A stretch of DNA of 64,000 bases from Aphanomyces cochlioides (taxonomy: Eukaryota > Oomycota > Saprolegniomycetes > Saprolegniales > Verrucalvaceae), in the NCBI GenBank assembly GCA_019828595.1, contig JAHQRK010000037.1, forward strand, positions 1-64,000, given 5' to 3'. The position numbers and the translations under genes were made by a program. Position 1 is the stretch's first letter; the number at the start of each line of letters is the position of its first letter. The notes beneath the pieces are model-generated. The model saw nothing but the letters and a program-made list of their open reading frames with translations, made no database searches and had not been told where the DNA came from. Below, piece after piece: positions 43,908 to 55,600 of this stretch.

Positions 43908-44890
43908 CCCCTAACAACAATGGACAAGACAAACAACAAGAAGATGTGGAAATGTCTACCAACGAATCGCCCGCTCTTGCTCCACCAAGTGAGCAGCCCA
44001 AGAACTCGCTGGACCTTCAATTGGTAACGGGCTACCGGTCTGGACCAGCTCCAAAACGTACTTTGCCTTCGTCCCCACGTTTGGATCCCCTGCCGACATC
44101 CAACCGTTTTCATATCCTCGAAGAAGACGACGTGGAACTCTCGTTTGAAGACTTTGCAGTGCCTCGAATTGTATTGGAAGATTCAAGTGCGCCACGCCCG
44201 AAAAAGACCAAAGGCAAAGCGAAGAAACAACGACTTAACAAGTCTGCTGCAGCCCACCTCGAATTGGCGAAGAAGATCATTCGAGACAAGAAAGTCGAAG
44301 GCAGTATCACCGAATGTCAACGCATTTTGCGAGATGATCCTCAGCTCGTTGCACATGCTATGTACGCACAAGATGAAGACCTCAGTTTGTTTCAGTCACT
44401 TGTTGCAACCAAGACTATTGAGCGCAAGATGGCTTTGTTAAAAGCTCAAGGCAAGCCTCACAACTACAAACATCACGTCAACTTCATGGCTCAATACAAG
44501 ATTCACCCGTCAGAAATCTTGGAAGAATTGACCACGGACATACCAGAGATCAAGCGCATCCTCTTTGCACTTGCTACGATTGACTTATTCCTCTCAAATC
44601 GGGCCCCAGACCTCTACACAAACTCGGAGGCACTGACTGTTCTATTGAACCAAGAAGCAACAAGATTGCCTGACACCAACTGCTTGACGGACTGGTCGCT
44701 GTTTGCTTTGATCGAAAACTTCAGCGACAATCTCGAGAAGTTCACTTTGCCGGCTCCCGTCTTGTCGGCCATCTCGATGCTCAAAAGCATCACCAACAAT
44801 TACCACATCGACGAGCTCTGCAGCAAAGCTCACCACTCCATGAACGCCGACGAAATTGATCCCCTCGATTTGGAGGACGATCAACTCTAA
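43908..44890 (+). CDS. ORF1 C-terminal part of copy L, open
   Basis: The fragment runs from the acidic linker (NNNGQDKQQEDVEM) through the whole C-terminal domain to the TAA at 44888-44890. There is no frameshift. The N-terminal part would lie left of the window, beyond the antisense insertion Z. Confidence 0.78.
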
Positions 44891-44968
44891 GGCTTCTATC
44901 CCCTGCTTCAATCCATTTCAACCTCCCCTCTGACCCCTCCATTCTACTCATTTTCATCTGTACTCGTC

Positions 44969-45619
44969 ATGAGTGACAACAACTTCTCCGATGTCCCAAC
45001 TGAACTCGTGGACTGGGACCCACAAATCATCTCCCTCAACACCAATGGCTTCTCCAACAGTCATCGGTACATCCTCGACAAACTATCAAGTGTTCACGAC
45101 GTTTCCTTTATCCAAGAAACCCGTTTCCGCACGCCAAGTCTCCACAACCGTGTTGCGTTCCATTGGCAACGCATCACAAACCACGAAGGCTCTTTGTTCT
45201 TTGAAGAGCCTATTTACCCTGAAGTATCCACGTCGCCAGCCACTGGAGGTCTGGCTACGTTGATACATCCTCACTCTCCTTTGAAGAACGCCACTCAAGT
45301 CCCTCATGGCAACCCAGTGCTTCGTGGTCGTTATCTACAAGTGCGATGTACTCTGGGTCCACTGACAGTCGTTCTCCACAATATCTATGCGCCGGCAGCC
45401 TTCCAAGAACGAGCAAGTTACTTCGAAGAATTGCCACGCGACTTTCCTCCACATGCACTCCACATTGTTGGAGGAGATTTCAACTGCACTCTCAACAAAG
45501 ATTTGGATTCGTTGAGACCCAGTACCTCCACCATGGCCGGCACCCTTCAACTGGAACAATGGATGCACAGTTTGTCTCTGGTGGATCTGTTTCGCCGTCA
45601 AAACCCCGTGGCACGAGCC
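44969..45619 (+). pseudogene. ORF2 N-terminal part of copy L, interrupted at codon 217
   Basis: The start ATG at 44969 reads MSDNN, the form shared by the outer copies L, M and N, while inner copies read MIDNN or MTDNN. The fragment has LNTNG, QET and GGDFN and is cut before RLDYIF. One change is SLHNRVAF in place of SLHDRVAF. The frame continues at 56826. Confidence 0.85.
45606..45619 (+). repeat. Site s, copy 1 (L/M junction)
   Basis: CCGTGGCACGAGCC is followed directly by the element's 5' end. The identical junction is at 49431-49444, and the same 14 bases restart the host at 56826-56839. Confidence 0.9.
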
Positions 45620-45680
45620 ACTTCCGAATTTGCCTCGTACCCCTCAAGTCAAGAAGTTATCAAGTGCCGCCGCGCTCAAA

Positions 45681-48600
45681 ATGTCCAACGCCAACAGCTG
45701 TTCCGAGCTCCGTGAGACCAACACTCACGGAGTCACCATCATTCCAGGTTTTGTATCACCTCACCCACTTTCGTCGTCCAATCAGGATGGCGGAAGTGGT
45801 GTGAGTAATGTCTCTACACCTAACCCTAGGGCCGAAGTGGAGGTCGAGTTCGACCCCAACAGCGTCTCTGGAGACCAATCTGCGTCTCGCTCCCCCAGCG
45901 CTTCACCTGGTGCTCCACTCGCCGGAGTTCCAGGGGGGGTCAACCTCAGTGGGTCAGTGGTTGACCCCCAGACCACTGTCGTTAACTTGTCTAGCGAAGC
46001 CCTCACTCAGGAGGGCGAACCACTGGGGCCTTGTGCCTGTGGTGGCTGCTTCCCTGGACTCCAATTGGAGTCGATCCCCAGTGAAGGCGGCGAGAAAACG
46101 GGGTCCATGCCAGCCCTAGAGGCTACGAGGGCCCCCCCTATGGGCACACCCTGCGGTTCTGTCTACTTCCCCCAGGGGCCTCTTCGGAGGGGCGGGGGCG
46201 GTATCCCGATTTGGGTTCTCGCCGGAGCAATGGTGTACCCCAGTCACCGTGCTGCGGGGATGGCATGGATTCCCCTTCTACCCCTGTCACTGGGGGTCTG
46301 GCCCCGGCCTTTCTCGTGACCAATGGGACTGAGCCAGCAGCCACCAACCGCGTCGCCCCCTGTGCTGAGCCTCCTAGAACGGGAGAGGAAGAAGAAAAAT
46401 CTCAAGAGGACGTGGATATGGTCTCTGGAGACGCCGAGGGGAAGGATTCTACTGAAACCGAGGCCTTAACCGACGAGGGAAATACTCAAATTCACTCGGA
46501 GGTGGATGGGTCAGGCGACATTAACGGCCAAGCGAAGCCGTGTGATACTCCTGGAGAAGTTATTCAAGAGGAACAATCGACAAACAATGACAATGACCAG
46601 TCAAATCAAGACATTGTCGACAAATCCGTTGCTCAAGGAAATGGCGCTGTTGATCCTCCTACCGCGGCAGACAAAATACAAGGCGATCAAGAGCAACAAA
46701 ACGCTGAAAAGGCCAATCCATGGACGCAAAAGACTCCCGGCAAGGATTCAGCGTCGTCCAAGAAAGATGCCAAGCAAGGCAATGCCCCCAAAGGCGCGAA
46801 ACATCGCAACACTGGTGCTCATGCTATTGCCGATGACGATATTGCGCGATGCGAGGCCATGGCGGACGCATTCTACAAAGACTCTGGTGACATGGACGCC
46901 TTCATTGAAAACATTTTGCTCACTCCCCAGTCCCAAGTGTACGAGCTCACAGTCAAGTTGGGCGAAGGCTACAAGGACTGGTCCGAAAAAGTCATCTGCG
47001 ATCAATTTGTCAAGGAAAATCCTGGTTCGTTATGGGGCTCCAAATTTCCGAACATTTTGATCCACAAGAAGAACCCACAAACCATTGTGATCTCAAGTTA
47101 CAACTTGTCTACGTGCGTGGAAATGGGAGGCACAACGTTTCGACTTGGTGGCAAAGATTTCCTGGTTCCCAAGTACTCGCGTTATGGCAACAACTACTAT
47201 GTTACGTTCAACAAGGTCAGTCACCCTTCGATGGCCAAGGCGATTGTCAAGAAAATGGCTGCATTGACCAAGTCAGTGATAGCAGCATTCAACCCTACTG
47301 CTGGTCAGAACATCAAGTCGCCGCATTTGAGAGTCATTTTCAAGTCGCCTGCGCCTCCAGCAGTGTTGGTGCCAAAATCCGGCGACGCACTACGCGAAAT
47401 CACCATTACGGATCCGTCGGGTCAGCCTTTTGTCGTCGTGTTTCAGCACAAGATCGCTGCTCTGAACAAGACATTGCCTCCGTCGATTGTTTCACGACGT
47501 GCAGAGGCCAAGGCTGAAAAAGCGAAGGCAAAAGTGGCCAAGGCAGCGGCAAAATCTCCTCCGTCAGGAGAAAAAGAACCTGAACATGATGGAGACGATC
47601 ATGATCAAGACCCTGGAACAAATGCGGAAGGCAAGGCCGACTCAACTGAGGCATCTGGAGATCGTCAAGATGAACAACCACAGCCAACAGCTCCTTCTCA
47701 TGGCTCTGATGTCGATATGTCTGGTGACAGCGATCCCCCTAACAACAATGGACAAGACAAACAACAAGAAGATGTGGAAATGTCTACCAACGAATCGCCC
47801 GCTCTTGCTCCACCAAGTGAGCAGCCCAAGAACTCGCTGGACCTTCAATTGGTAACGGGCTACCGGTCTGGACCAGCTCCAAAACGTACTTTGCCTTCGT
47901 CCCCACGTTTGGATCCCCTGCCGACATCCAACCGTTTTCATATCCTCGAAGAAGACGACGTGGAACTCTCGTTTGAAGACTTTGCAGTGCCTCGAATTGT
48001 ATTGGAAGATTCAAGTGCGCCACGCCCGAAAAAGACCAAAGGCAAAGCGAAGAAACAACGACTTAACAAGTCTGCTGCAGCCCACCTCGAATTGGCGAAG
48101 AAGATCATTCGAGACAAGAAAGTCGAAGGCAGTATCACCGAATGTCAACGCATTTTGCGAGATGATCCTCAGCTCGTTGCACATGCTATGTACGCACAAG
48201 ATGAAGACCTCAGTTTGTTTCAGTCACTTGTTGCAACCAAGACTATTGAGCGCAAGATGGCTTTGTTAAAAGCTCAAGGCAAGCCTCACAACTACAAACA
48301 TCACGTCAACTTCATGGCTCAATACAAGATTCACCCGTCAGAAATCTTGGAAGAATTGACCACGGACATACCAGAGATCAAGCGCATCCTCTTTGCACTT
48401 GCTACGATTGACTTATTCCTCTCAAATCGGGCCCCAGACCTCTACACAAACTCGGAGGCACTGATTGTTCTATTGAACCAAGAAGCAACAAGATTGCCTG
48501 ACACCAACTGCTTGACGGACTGGTCGCTGTTTGCTTTGATCGAAAACTTCAGCGACAATCTCGAGAAGTTCACTTTGCCGGCTCCCGTCTTGTCGGCCAT

Positions 48601-48718
48601 CTCGATGCTCAAAAGCATCACCAACAATTACCACATCGACGAGCTCTGCAGCAAAGCTCACCACTCCATGAACGCCGACGAAATTGATCCCCTCGATTTG
48701 GAGGACGATCAACTCTAA
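45681..48718 (+). pseudogene. ORF1 of copy M, one-base frameshift in a C run
   Basis: The start is the ATG at 45681. The C run near 46169 has five bases (six in Z and O), so the N-terminal frame ends at 46319 and the main frame is open from about 46211 to the TAA at 48716-48718 (835 codons, first ATG 46265). The central and C-terminal domains are intact. If the base is a sequencing or replication slip, the protein is complete at about 1012 aa. Confidence 0.8.
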
Positions 48719-48796
48719 GGCTTCTATCCCCTGCTTCAATCCATTTCAACCTCCCCTCTGACCCCTCCATTCTACTCATTTTCATCTGTACTCGTC

Positions 48797-49444
48797 ATGA
48801 GTGACAACAACTTCTCCGATGTCCCAACTGAACTCGTGGACTGGGACCCACAAATCATCTCCCTCAACACCAATGGCTTCTCCAACAGTCATCGGTACAT
48901 CCTCGACAAACTATCAAGTGTTCACGACGTTTCCTTTATCCAAGAAACCCGTTTCCGCACGCCAAGTCTCCACGACCGTGTTGCGTTCCATTGGCAACGC
49001 ATCACAAACCACGAAGGCTCTTTGTTCTTTGAAGAGCCTATTTACCCTGAAGTATCCACGTCGCCAGCCACTGGAGGTCTGGCTACGTTGATACATCCTC
49101 ACTCTCCTTTGAAGAACGCCACTCAAGTCCCTCATGGCAACCCAGTGCTTCGTGGTCGTTATCTACAAGTGCGATGTACTCTGGGTCCACTGACAGTCGT
49201 TCTCCACAATATCTATGCGCCGGCAGCCTTCCAAGAACGAGCAAGTTACTTCGAAGAATTGCCACGCGACTTTCCTCCACATGCGCTCCACATTGTTGGA
49301 GATTTCAACTGCACTCTCAACAAAGATTTGGATTCGTTGAGACCCAGTACCTCCACCATGGCCGGCACCCTTCAACTGGAACAATGGATGCACAGTTTGT
49401 CTCTGGTGGATCTGTTTCGCCGTCAAAACCCCGTGGCACGAGCC
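48797..49444 (+). pseudogene. ORF2 N-terminal part of copy M, cut at site s, one Gly missing
   Basis: The start ATG is at 48797 (MSDNN). It is in frame to the junction with N. A 3-bp loss near 49300 removes one glycine of GGDFN, leaving VGDFN, close to the catalytic Asp of the endonuclease. RT is absent. Confidence 0.83.
49431..49444 (+). repeat. Target-site duplication of copy N, left (site s, copy 2)
   Basis: CCGTGGCACGAGCC (14 bp) is repeated at 56826-56839 after the 3' end of N. Confidence 0.92.
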
Positions 49445-49505
49445 ACTTCCGAATTTGCCTCGTACCCCTCAAGTCAAGAAGTTATCAAGTGCCGCCGCGC
49501 TCAAA

Positions 49506-52500
49506 ATGTCCAACGCCAACAGCTGTTCCGAGCTCCGTGAGACCAACACTCACGGAGTCACCATCATTCCAGGAATTGTATCACCTCACCCACTTTCGTC
49601 GTCCAATCAGGATGGCGGAAGTGGTGTGAGTAATGTCTCTACACCTAACCCTAGGGCCGAAGTGGAGGTCGAGTTCGACCCCAACAGCGTCTCTGGAGAC
49701 CAATCTGCGTCTCGCTCCCCCAGCGCTTCACCTGGTGCTCCACTCGCCGGAGTTCCAGGGGGGGTCAACCTCAGTGGGTCAGTGGTTGACCCCCAGACCA
49801 CTGTCGTTAACTTGTCTAGCGAAGCCCTCACTCAGGAGGGCGAACCACTGGGGCCTTGTGCCTGTGGTGGCTGCTTCCCTGGACTCCAATTGGAGTCGAT
49901 CCCCAGTGAAGGCGGCGAGAAAACGGGGTCCATGCCAGCCCTAGAGGCTACGAGGGCCCCCCCTATGGGCACACCCTGCGGTTCTGTCTACTTCCCCCCA
50001 GGGGCCTCTTCGGAGGGGCGGGGGGCGGTATCCCGATTTGGGTTCTCGCCGGAGCAATGGTGTACCCCAGTCACCGTGCTGCGGGGATGGCATGGATTCC
50101 CCTTCTACCCCTGTCACTGGGGGTCTGGCCCCGGCCTTTCTCGTGACCAATGGGACTGAGCCAGCAGCCACCAACCGCGTCGCCCCCTGTGCTGAGCCTC
50201 CTAGAACGGGAGAGGAAGAAGAAAAATCTCAAGAGGACGTGGATATGGTCTCTGGAGACGCCGAGGGGAAGGATTCTACTGAAACCGAGGCCTTAACCGA
50301 CGAGGGAAATACTCAAATTCACTCGGAGGTGGATGGGTCAGGCGACATTAACGGCCAAGCGAAGCCGTGTGATACTCCTGGAGAAGTTATTCAAGAGGAA
50401 CAATCGACAAACAATGACAATGACCAGTCAAATCAAGACATTGTCGACAAATCCGTTGCTCAAGGAAATGGCGCTGTTGATCCTCCTACCGCGGCAGACA
50501 AAATACAAGGCGATCAAGAGCAACAAAACGCTGAAAAGGCCAATCCATGGACGCAAAAGGCTCCCGGCAAGGATTCAGCTTCGTCCAAGAAAGATTCCAA
50601 GCAAGGCAATGCCCCCAAAGGCGCGAAACATCGCAACACTGGTGCTCATGCTATTGCCGATGACGATATTGCGCGATGCGAGGCCATGGCGGACGCATTC
50701 TACAAAGACTCTGGTGACATGGACGCCTTCATTGAAAACATTTTGCTCACCTCCCAGTCCCAAGTGTACGAGCTCACAGTCAAGTTGGGCGAAGGCTACA
50801 AGGACTGGTCCGAAAAAGTCATCTGCGATCAATTTGTCAAGGAAAATCCTGGTTCGTTATGGGGCTCCAAATTTCCGAACATTTTGATCCACAAGAAGAA
50901 CCCACAGACCATTGTGATCTCAAGTTACAACTTGTCTACGTGCGTGGAAATGGGAGGCACAACGTTTCGACTTGGTGGCAAAGACCTCCTGGTTCCCAAA
51001 TACTCGCGTTATGGCAACAACTACTATGTTACGTTCAACAAGGTCAGTCACCCTTCGATGGCCAAGGCAATTGTCAAGAAAATGGCTGCATTGACCAAGT
51101 CAGTGATAGCAGCATTCAACCCTACTGCTGGTCAGAACATCAAGTCGCCGCATTTGAGAGTCATTTTCAAGTCGTCTGCGCCTCCTGCAGTGCTGGTGCC
51201 AAAATCCGGCGACGCACTACGCGAAATCACCATTACGGATCCGTCGGGTCAGCCTTTTGTCGTCGTGTTTCAGCACAAGATCGCTGCTCTGAACAAGACA
51301 TTGCCTCCGTCGATTGTTTCACGACGTGCAGAGGCCAAGGCTGAAAAAGCGAAGGCAAAAGCGGCCAAGGCAGCGGCAAAATCTCCTCCGTCAGGAGAAA
51401 AAGAACCTGAACATGATGGAGACGATCATGATCAAGACCCTGGAACAAATGCGGAAGGCAAGGCCGACTCAACTGAGGCATCTGAAGATGGTCAAGATGA
51501 ACAACCACAGCCAACAGCTCCTTCTCATGGCTCTGATGTCGATATGTCTGGTGACAGCGATCCCCCTAACAACAATGGACAAGACAAACAACAAGAAGAT
51601 GTGGAAATGTCTACCAACGAATCGCCCGCTCTTGCTCCACCAAGTGAGCAGCCCAAGAACTCGCTGGACCTTCAATTGGTAACGGGCTACCGGTCTGGAC
51701 CAGCTCCAAAACGTACTTTGCCTTCGTCCCCACGTTTGGATCCCCTGCCGACATCCAACCGTTTTCATATCCTCGAAGAAGACGACGTGGAACTCTCGTT
51801 TGAAGACTTTGCAGTGCCTCGAATTGTATTGGAAGATTCAAGTGCGCCACGCCCGAAAAAGACCAAAGGCAAAGCGAAGAAACAACGACTTAACAAGTCT
51901 GCTGCAGCCCACCTCGAATTGGCGAAGAAGATCATTCGAGACAAGAAAGTCGAAGGCAGTATCACCGAATGTCAACGCATTTTGCGAGATGATCCTCAGC
52001 TCGTTGCACATGCTATGTACGCACAAGATGAAGACCTCAGTTTGTTTCAGTCACTTGTTGCAACCAAGACTATTGAGCGCAAGATGGCTTTGTTAAAAGC
52101 TCAAGGCAAGCCTCACAACTACAAACATCACGTCAACTTCATGGCTCAATACAAGATTCACCCGTCAGAAATCTTGGAAGAATTGACCACGGACATACCA
52201 GAGATCAAGCGCATCCTCTTTGCACTTGCTACGATTGACTTATTCCTCTCAAATCGGGCCCCAGACCTCTACACAAACTCGGAGGCACTGACTGTTCTAT
52301 TGAACCAAGAAGCAACAAGATTGCCTGACACCAACTGCTTGACGGACTGGTCGCTGTTTGCTTTGATCGAAAACTTCAGCGACAATCTCGAGAAGTTCAC
52401 TTTGCCGGCTCCCGTCTTGTCGGCCATCTCGATGCTCAAAAGCATCACCAACAATTACCACATCGACGAGCTCTGCAGCAAAGCTCACCACTCCATGAAC

Positions 52501-52545
52501 GCCGACGAAATTGATCCCCTCGATTTGGAGGACGATCAACTCTAA
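49506..52545 (+). pseudogene. ORF1 of copy N, one-base frameshift in a G run
   Basis: The start is the ATG at 49506. N has six Cs in the C run but an extra G in the following G run (six in place of five, near 50022), which shifts the frame. The N-terminal frame ends at 50159 and the main frame is open to the TAA at 52543-52545. Downstream domains are intact. Three copies thus break at two homopolymers within 20 bases of each other. Confidence 0.82.
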
Positions 52546-52623
52546 GGCTTCTATCCCCTGCTTCAATCCATTTCAACCTCCCCTCTGACCCCTCCATTCT
52601 ACTCATTTTCATCTGTACTCGTC

Positions 52624-55600
52624 ATGAGTGACAACAACTTCTCCGATGTCCCAACTGAACTCGTGGACTGGGACCCACAAATCATCTCCCTCAACACCAA
52701 TGGCTTCTCCAACAGTCATCGGTACATCCTCGACAAACTATCAAGTGTTCACGACGTTTCCTTTATCCAAGAAACCCGTTTCCGCACGCCAAGTCTCCAC
52801 GACCGTGTTGCGTTCCATTGGCAACGCATCACAAACCACGAAGGCTCTTTGTTCTTTGAAGAGCCTATTTACCCTGAAGTATCCACGTCGCCAGCCACTG
52901 GAGGTCTGGCTACGTTGATACATCCTCACTCTCCTTTGAAGAACGCCACTCAAGTCCCTCATGGCAACCCAGTGCTTCGTGGTCGTTATCTACAAGTGCG
53001 ATGTACTCTGGGTCCACTGACAGTCGTTCTCCACAATATCTATGCGCCGGCAGCCTTCCAAGAACGAGCAAGTTACTTCGAAGAATTGCCACGCGACTTT
53101 CCTCCACATGCGCTCCACATTGTTGGAGGAGATTTCAACTGCACTCTCAACAAAGATTTGGATTCGTTGAGACCCAGTACCTCCACCATGGCCGGCACCC
53201 TTCAACTGGAACAATGGATGCACAGTTTGTCTCTGGTGGATCTGTTTCGCCGTCAAAACCCCGTGGCAAGAACCTTCACAAGTCCCACACTCACCAACCG
53301 ACTCGACTACATCTTTTGTTCGTCCACCTTGGCGGGTCTTCGTCATTGGAAGGCGACGCACATGCCACACGTTCCACAGGCTGACCACGTGGCTTGTCGT
53401 ATCATCACAAAGCGTCAAACATTGCGCCATGGCTCTGGATCATGGAAAGCTCCAACTTGGCTACTTCGTCTACCACGAGCGGCCGAGATTGTTCATGGAT
53501 GTCTGGATCGATTTTTGGACAAGTCTCCAACATTCCACAATATCTCCAAGGCCTACGACATACTGGTCAATGATATCCGCTCCCAACTCAAAGAATTCCA
53601 TTCTCAACGATTGGAGAAACAACGTCTGCCGTTGAAGAAGTTAGCTGTCGAGATCGCTTCGCTTTTGCAAGTCCCCAACATGCGTCAAGATTCAGTGCTG
53701 GTGGATCGAGTGCGAGACCTTCAAAAGCAAATTCACGAGCTGCAAGATCGAGACAAGCAGTTTCGTCAAGACCAGGCGTTCCAACTTCACTTGTACAAAG
53801 CAGAGCGCTCGTCCAAGTTCCACTTCATGTCCCCTGTCCCTACCCCCTTGAAGAAGACAGTCTTCAAAGAGTTGGTGGATGTCAATGGAAATGTTGTCTC
53901 CAATCAACAAGGCATGTCTGACGTCCTGGTCGACTACTACAAGGACTTGTTTGCAGCTCCCGAGGTGCAGCGATCTGGAGACGAAGTGTCGTCATTTCTG
54001 ACCCCATTGACTCGACACAAGCAACCGCCAGAGCAAGCCCAGAAAGAGCTGTCGGCTCCCTTGCGCGCCAACGAGTTCTATCACGCTATTCGACACAGCA
54101 GTTCGAACTCAGCGCCAGGTCCCAACGCTCTGCCATTCGAAGTCCTCAAACTTGCACCTCACAAGTGGTCGTTGGTATTGGAGCTGCTATTCACACACCA
54201 GCTCCATTCTCACCCTCGCTTGACTCCCATGCAACTTGTCAGTACGCTGGTGTTGCTGCACAAGAAAGGCCCCAAGTCACAAGCCAAGAACTATCGGCCC
54301 ATTAGCCTACTCAACACGGATGTGAAAATCCTGACGAGTATTCTGGCTTATCGACTTCAGCGCCACATTCGACACATCATCCACCCGGACCAGCAAGGCT
54401 TTATCCGTCGAAGCAATATCCAAACCAATATTGCACGACTGGATGACATGCTGCACCACATCAAACTACACAGTCCGTCCTCGATGGTGGCACTGCTTGA
54501 CTTTGAGAAAGCTTTTGATCGCGTGGACCACGCGTACTTGCTCCGCGTCCTCCGTCACTATGGCTTTCCCGAAACCTTTGTTGACATGGTTCGCGTACTG
54601 TACTCGGGCCGCAAGTCTCGCATCTTGGTGAACGGCTTCTTGTCCAAGCCAGTTCACATCTCACGCGGTGTGTTGCAAGGTGATCCACTGTCGCCACTTC
54701 TGTTTGTGATCGCTTTGGAACCGATGTGCCAACTCCTACGGCAACACTCCAACTATGGCATCAAGTGTGGGGATCGCTACCACACTGGGAGTTACTTTGC
54801 CGACGACTCGCAACTCTATGCTGCAAATGAGACGTGCCTCCACCGGCAGCTTGCATTGGTTCAAACCTTTTGCGACAAGTCTGGTTTCCGACTCAACGTA
54901 GACAAGACCCAAATTCTGACCTACAGCCAGTTGAATGGGAACCTTGCCTCACTACAAGTTACTTCCGACAGTCCCGTGAAGGCTCTTGGTATCTTGGTTG
55001 CGCCCAATCTTTCTCCATTGGCACATTTCAATTACGTGTTTGAGAAGTTTGTGGCTCGCTTGTCTTTGTGGCTCTACAAGGCTCGAACCATGGCCGGAAA
55101 AGTCACTATCCTGCACAGCATATGTCTGCCTGTGTTATGGTACCAACTGGCTTTTGTCCCTGCCGACAAAGACCTGGCCAAAAAGATCGACAAGGCCATG
55201 CTTCAATTTATGCATGGTGAAGAAATCAACCCATCCTCCTCTGTCCATGGCCTCCGTTTGATCAAAAAGGAGATCCTATTCATGCCGAAGAAGTCCGGTG
55301 GCTTAGGCCTGCACCATGCACTTGCTTTATGGCAACAACACAACCGCTCTGTCATGATCAGATGCATTCAAGCCATCACCACCCCACCCCGCAAGTCTGC
55401 CATGTCCGCCTGGATTACGCCGGGCTATACTCTCCTCGAGAAGGCTTTTCATCCATGGGGTTCCCCCCGAGATCTCCTCTTGGCAAATGGCTCTTCTGCA
55501 TTCATCAGACAACTGTACAAGAATCCCAATATCACTCCAATGTGGAAAGCCTTATTGAGTAGCTGGTTTGAATCCCGCTGGACTCCGTACGGCTGTCCAA

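Larger units (their letters stand above)
43908..45619 (+). mobile_element. LINE copy L, left piece (ORF1 C-terminus to ORF2 endonuclease)
   Basis: It resumes after Z at element position about 2119 and ends inside the endonuclease coding region at CCGTGGCACGAGCC, where a 5'-complete copy begins. The rest of L is at 56826-60389. Confidence 0.88.
45620..49444 (+). mobile_element. LINE copy M, complete 5' end, stops at site s; likely recombination product
   Basis: It starts with the exact family 5' end and stops at the same ORF2 base as L, followed by the 5' end of N. Only one right-hand remnant starting at site s exists (56826), so M is better explained by unequal crossing over between N and its host L than by two separate insertions. 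At site s M reads GCACGAGCC like L, whereas N reads GCAAGAACC. Confidence 0.85.

Noticed and set aside
43111..45619. Twin priming as the cause of the inverted 5' segment Z
   Set aside because: It is possible, but the flank has the 16-base GG-ending half-site expected of an antisense insertion, and a second inverted copy (W) shows the same. Insertion explains both with one rule.
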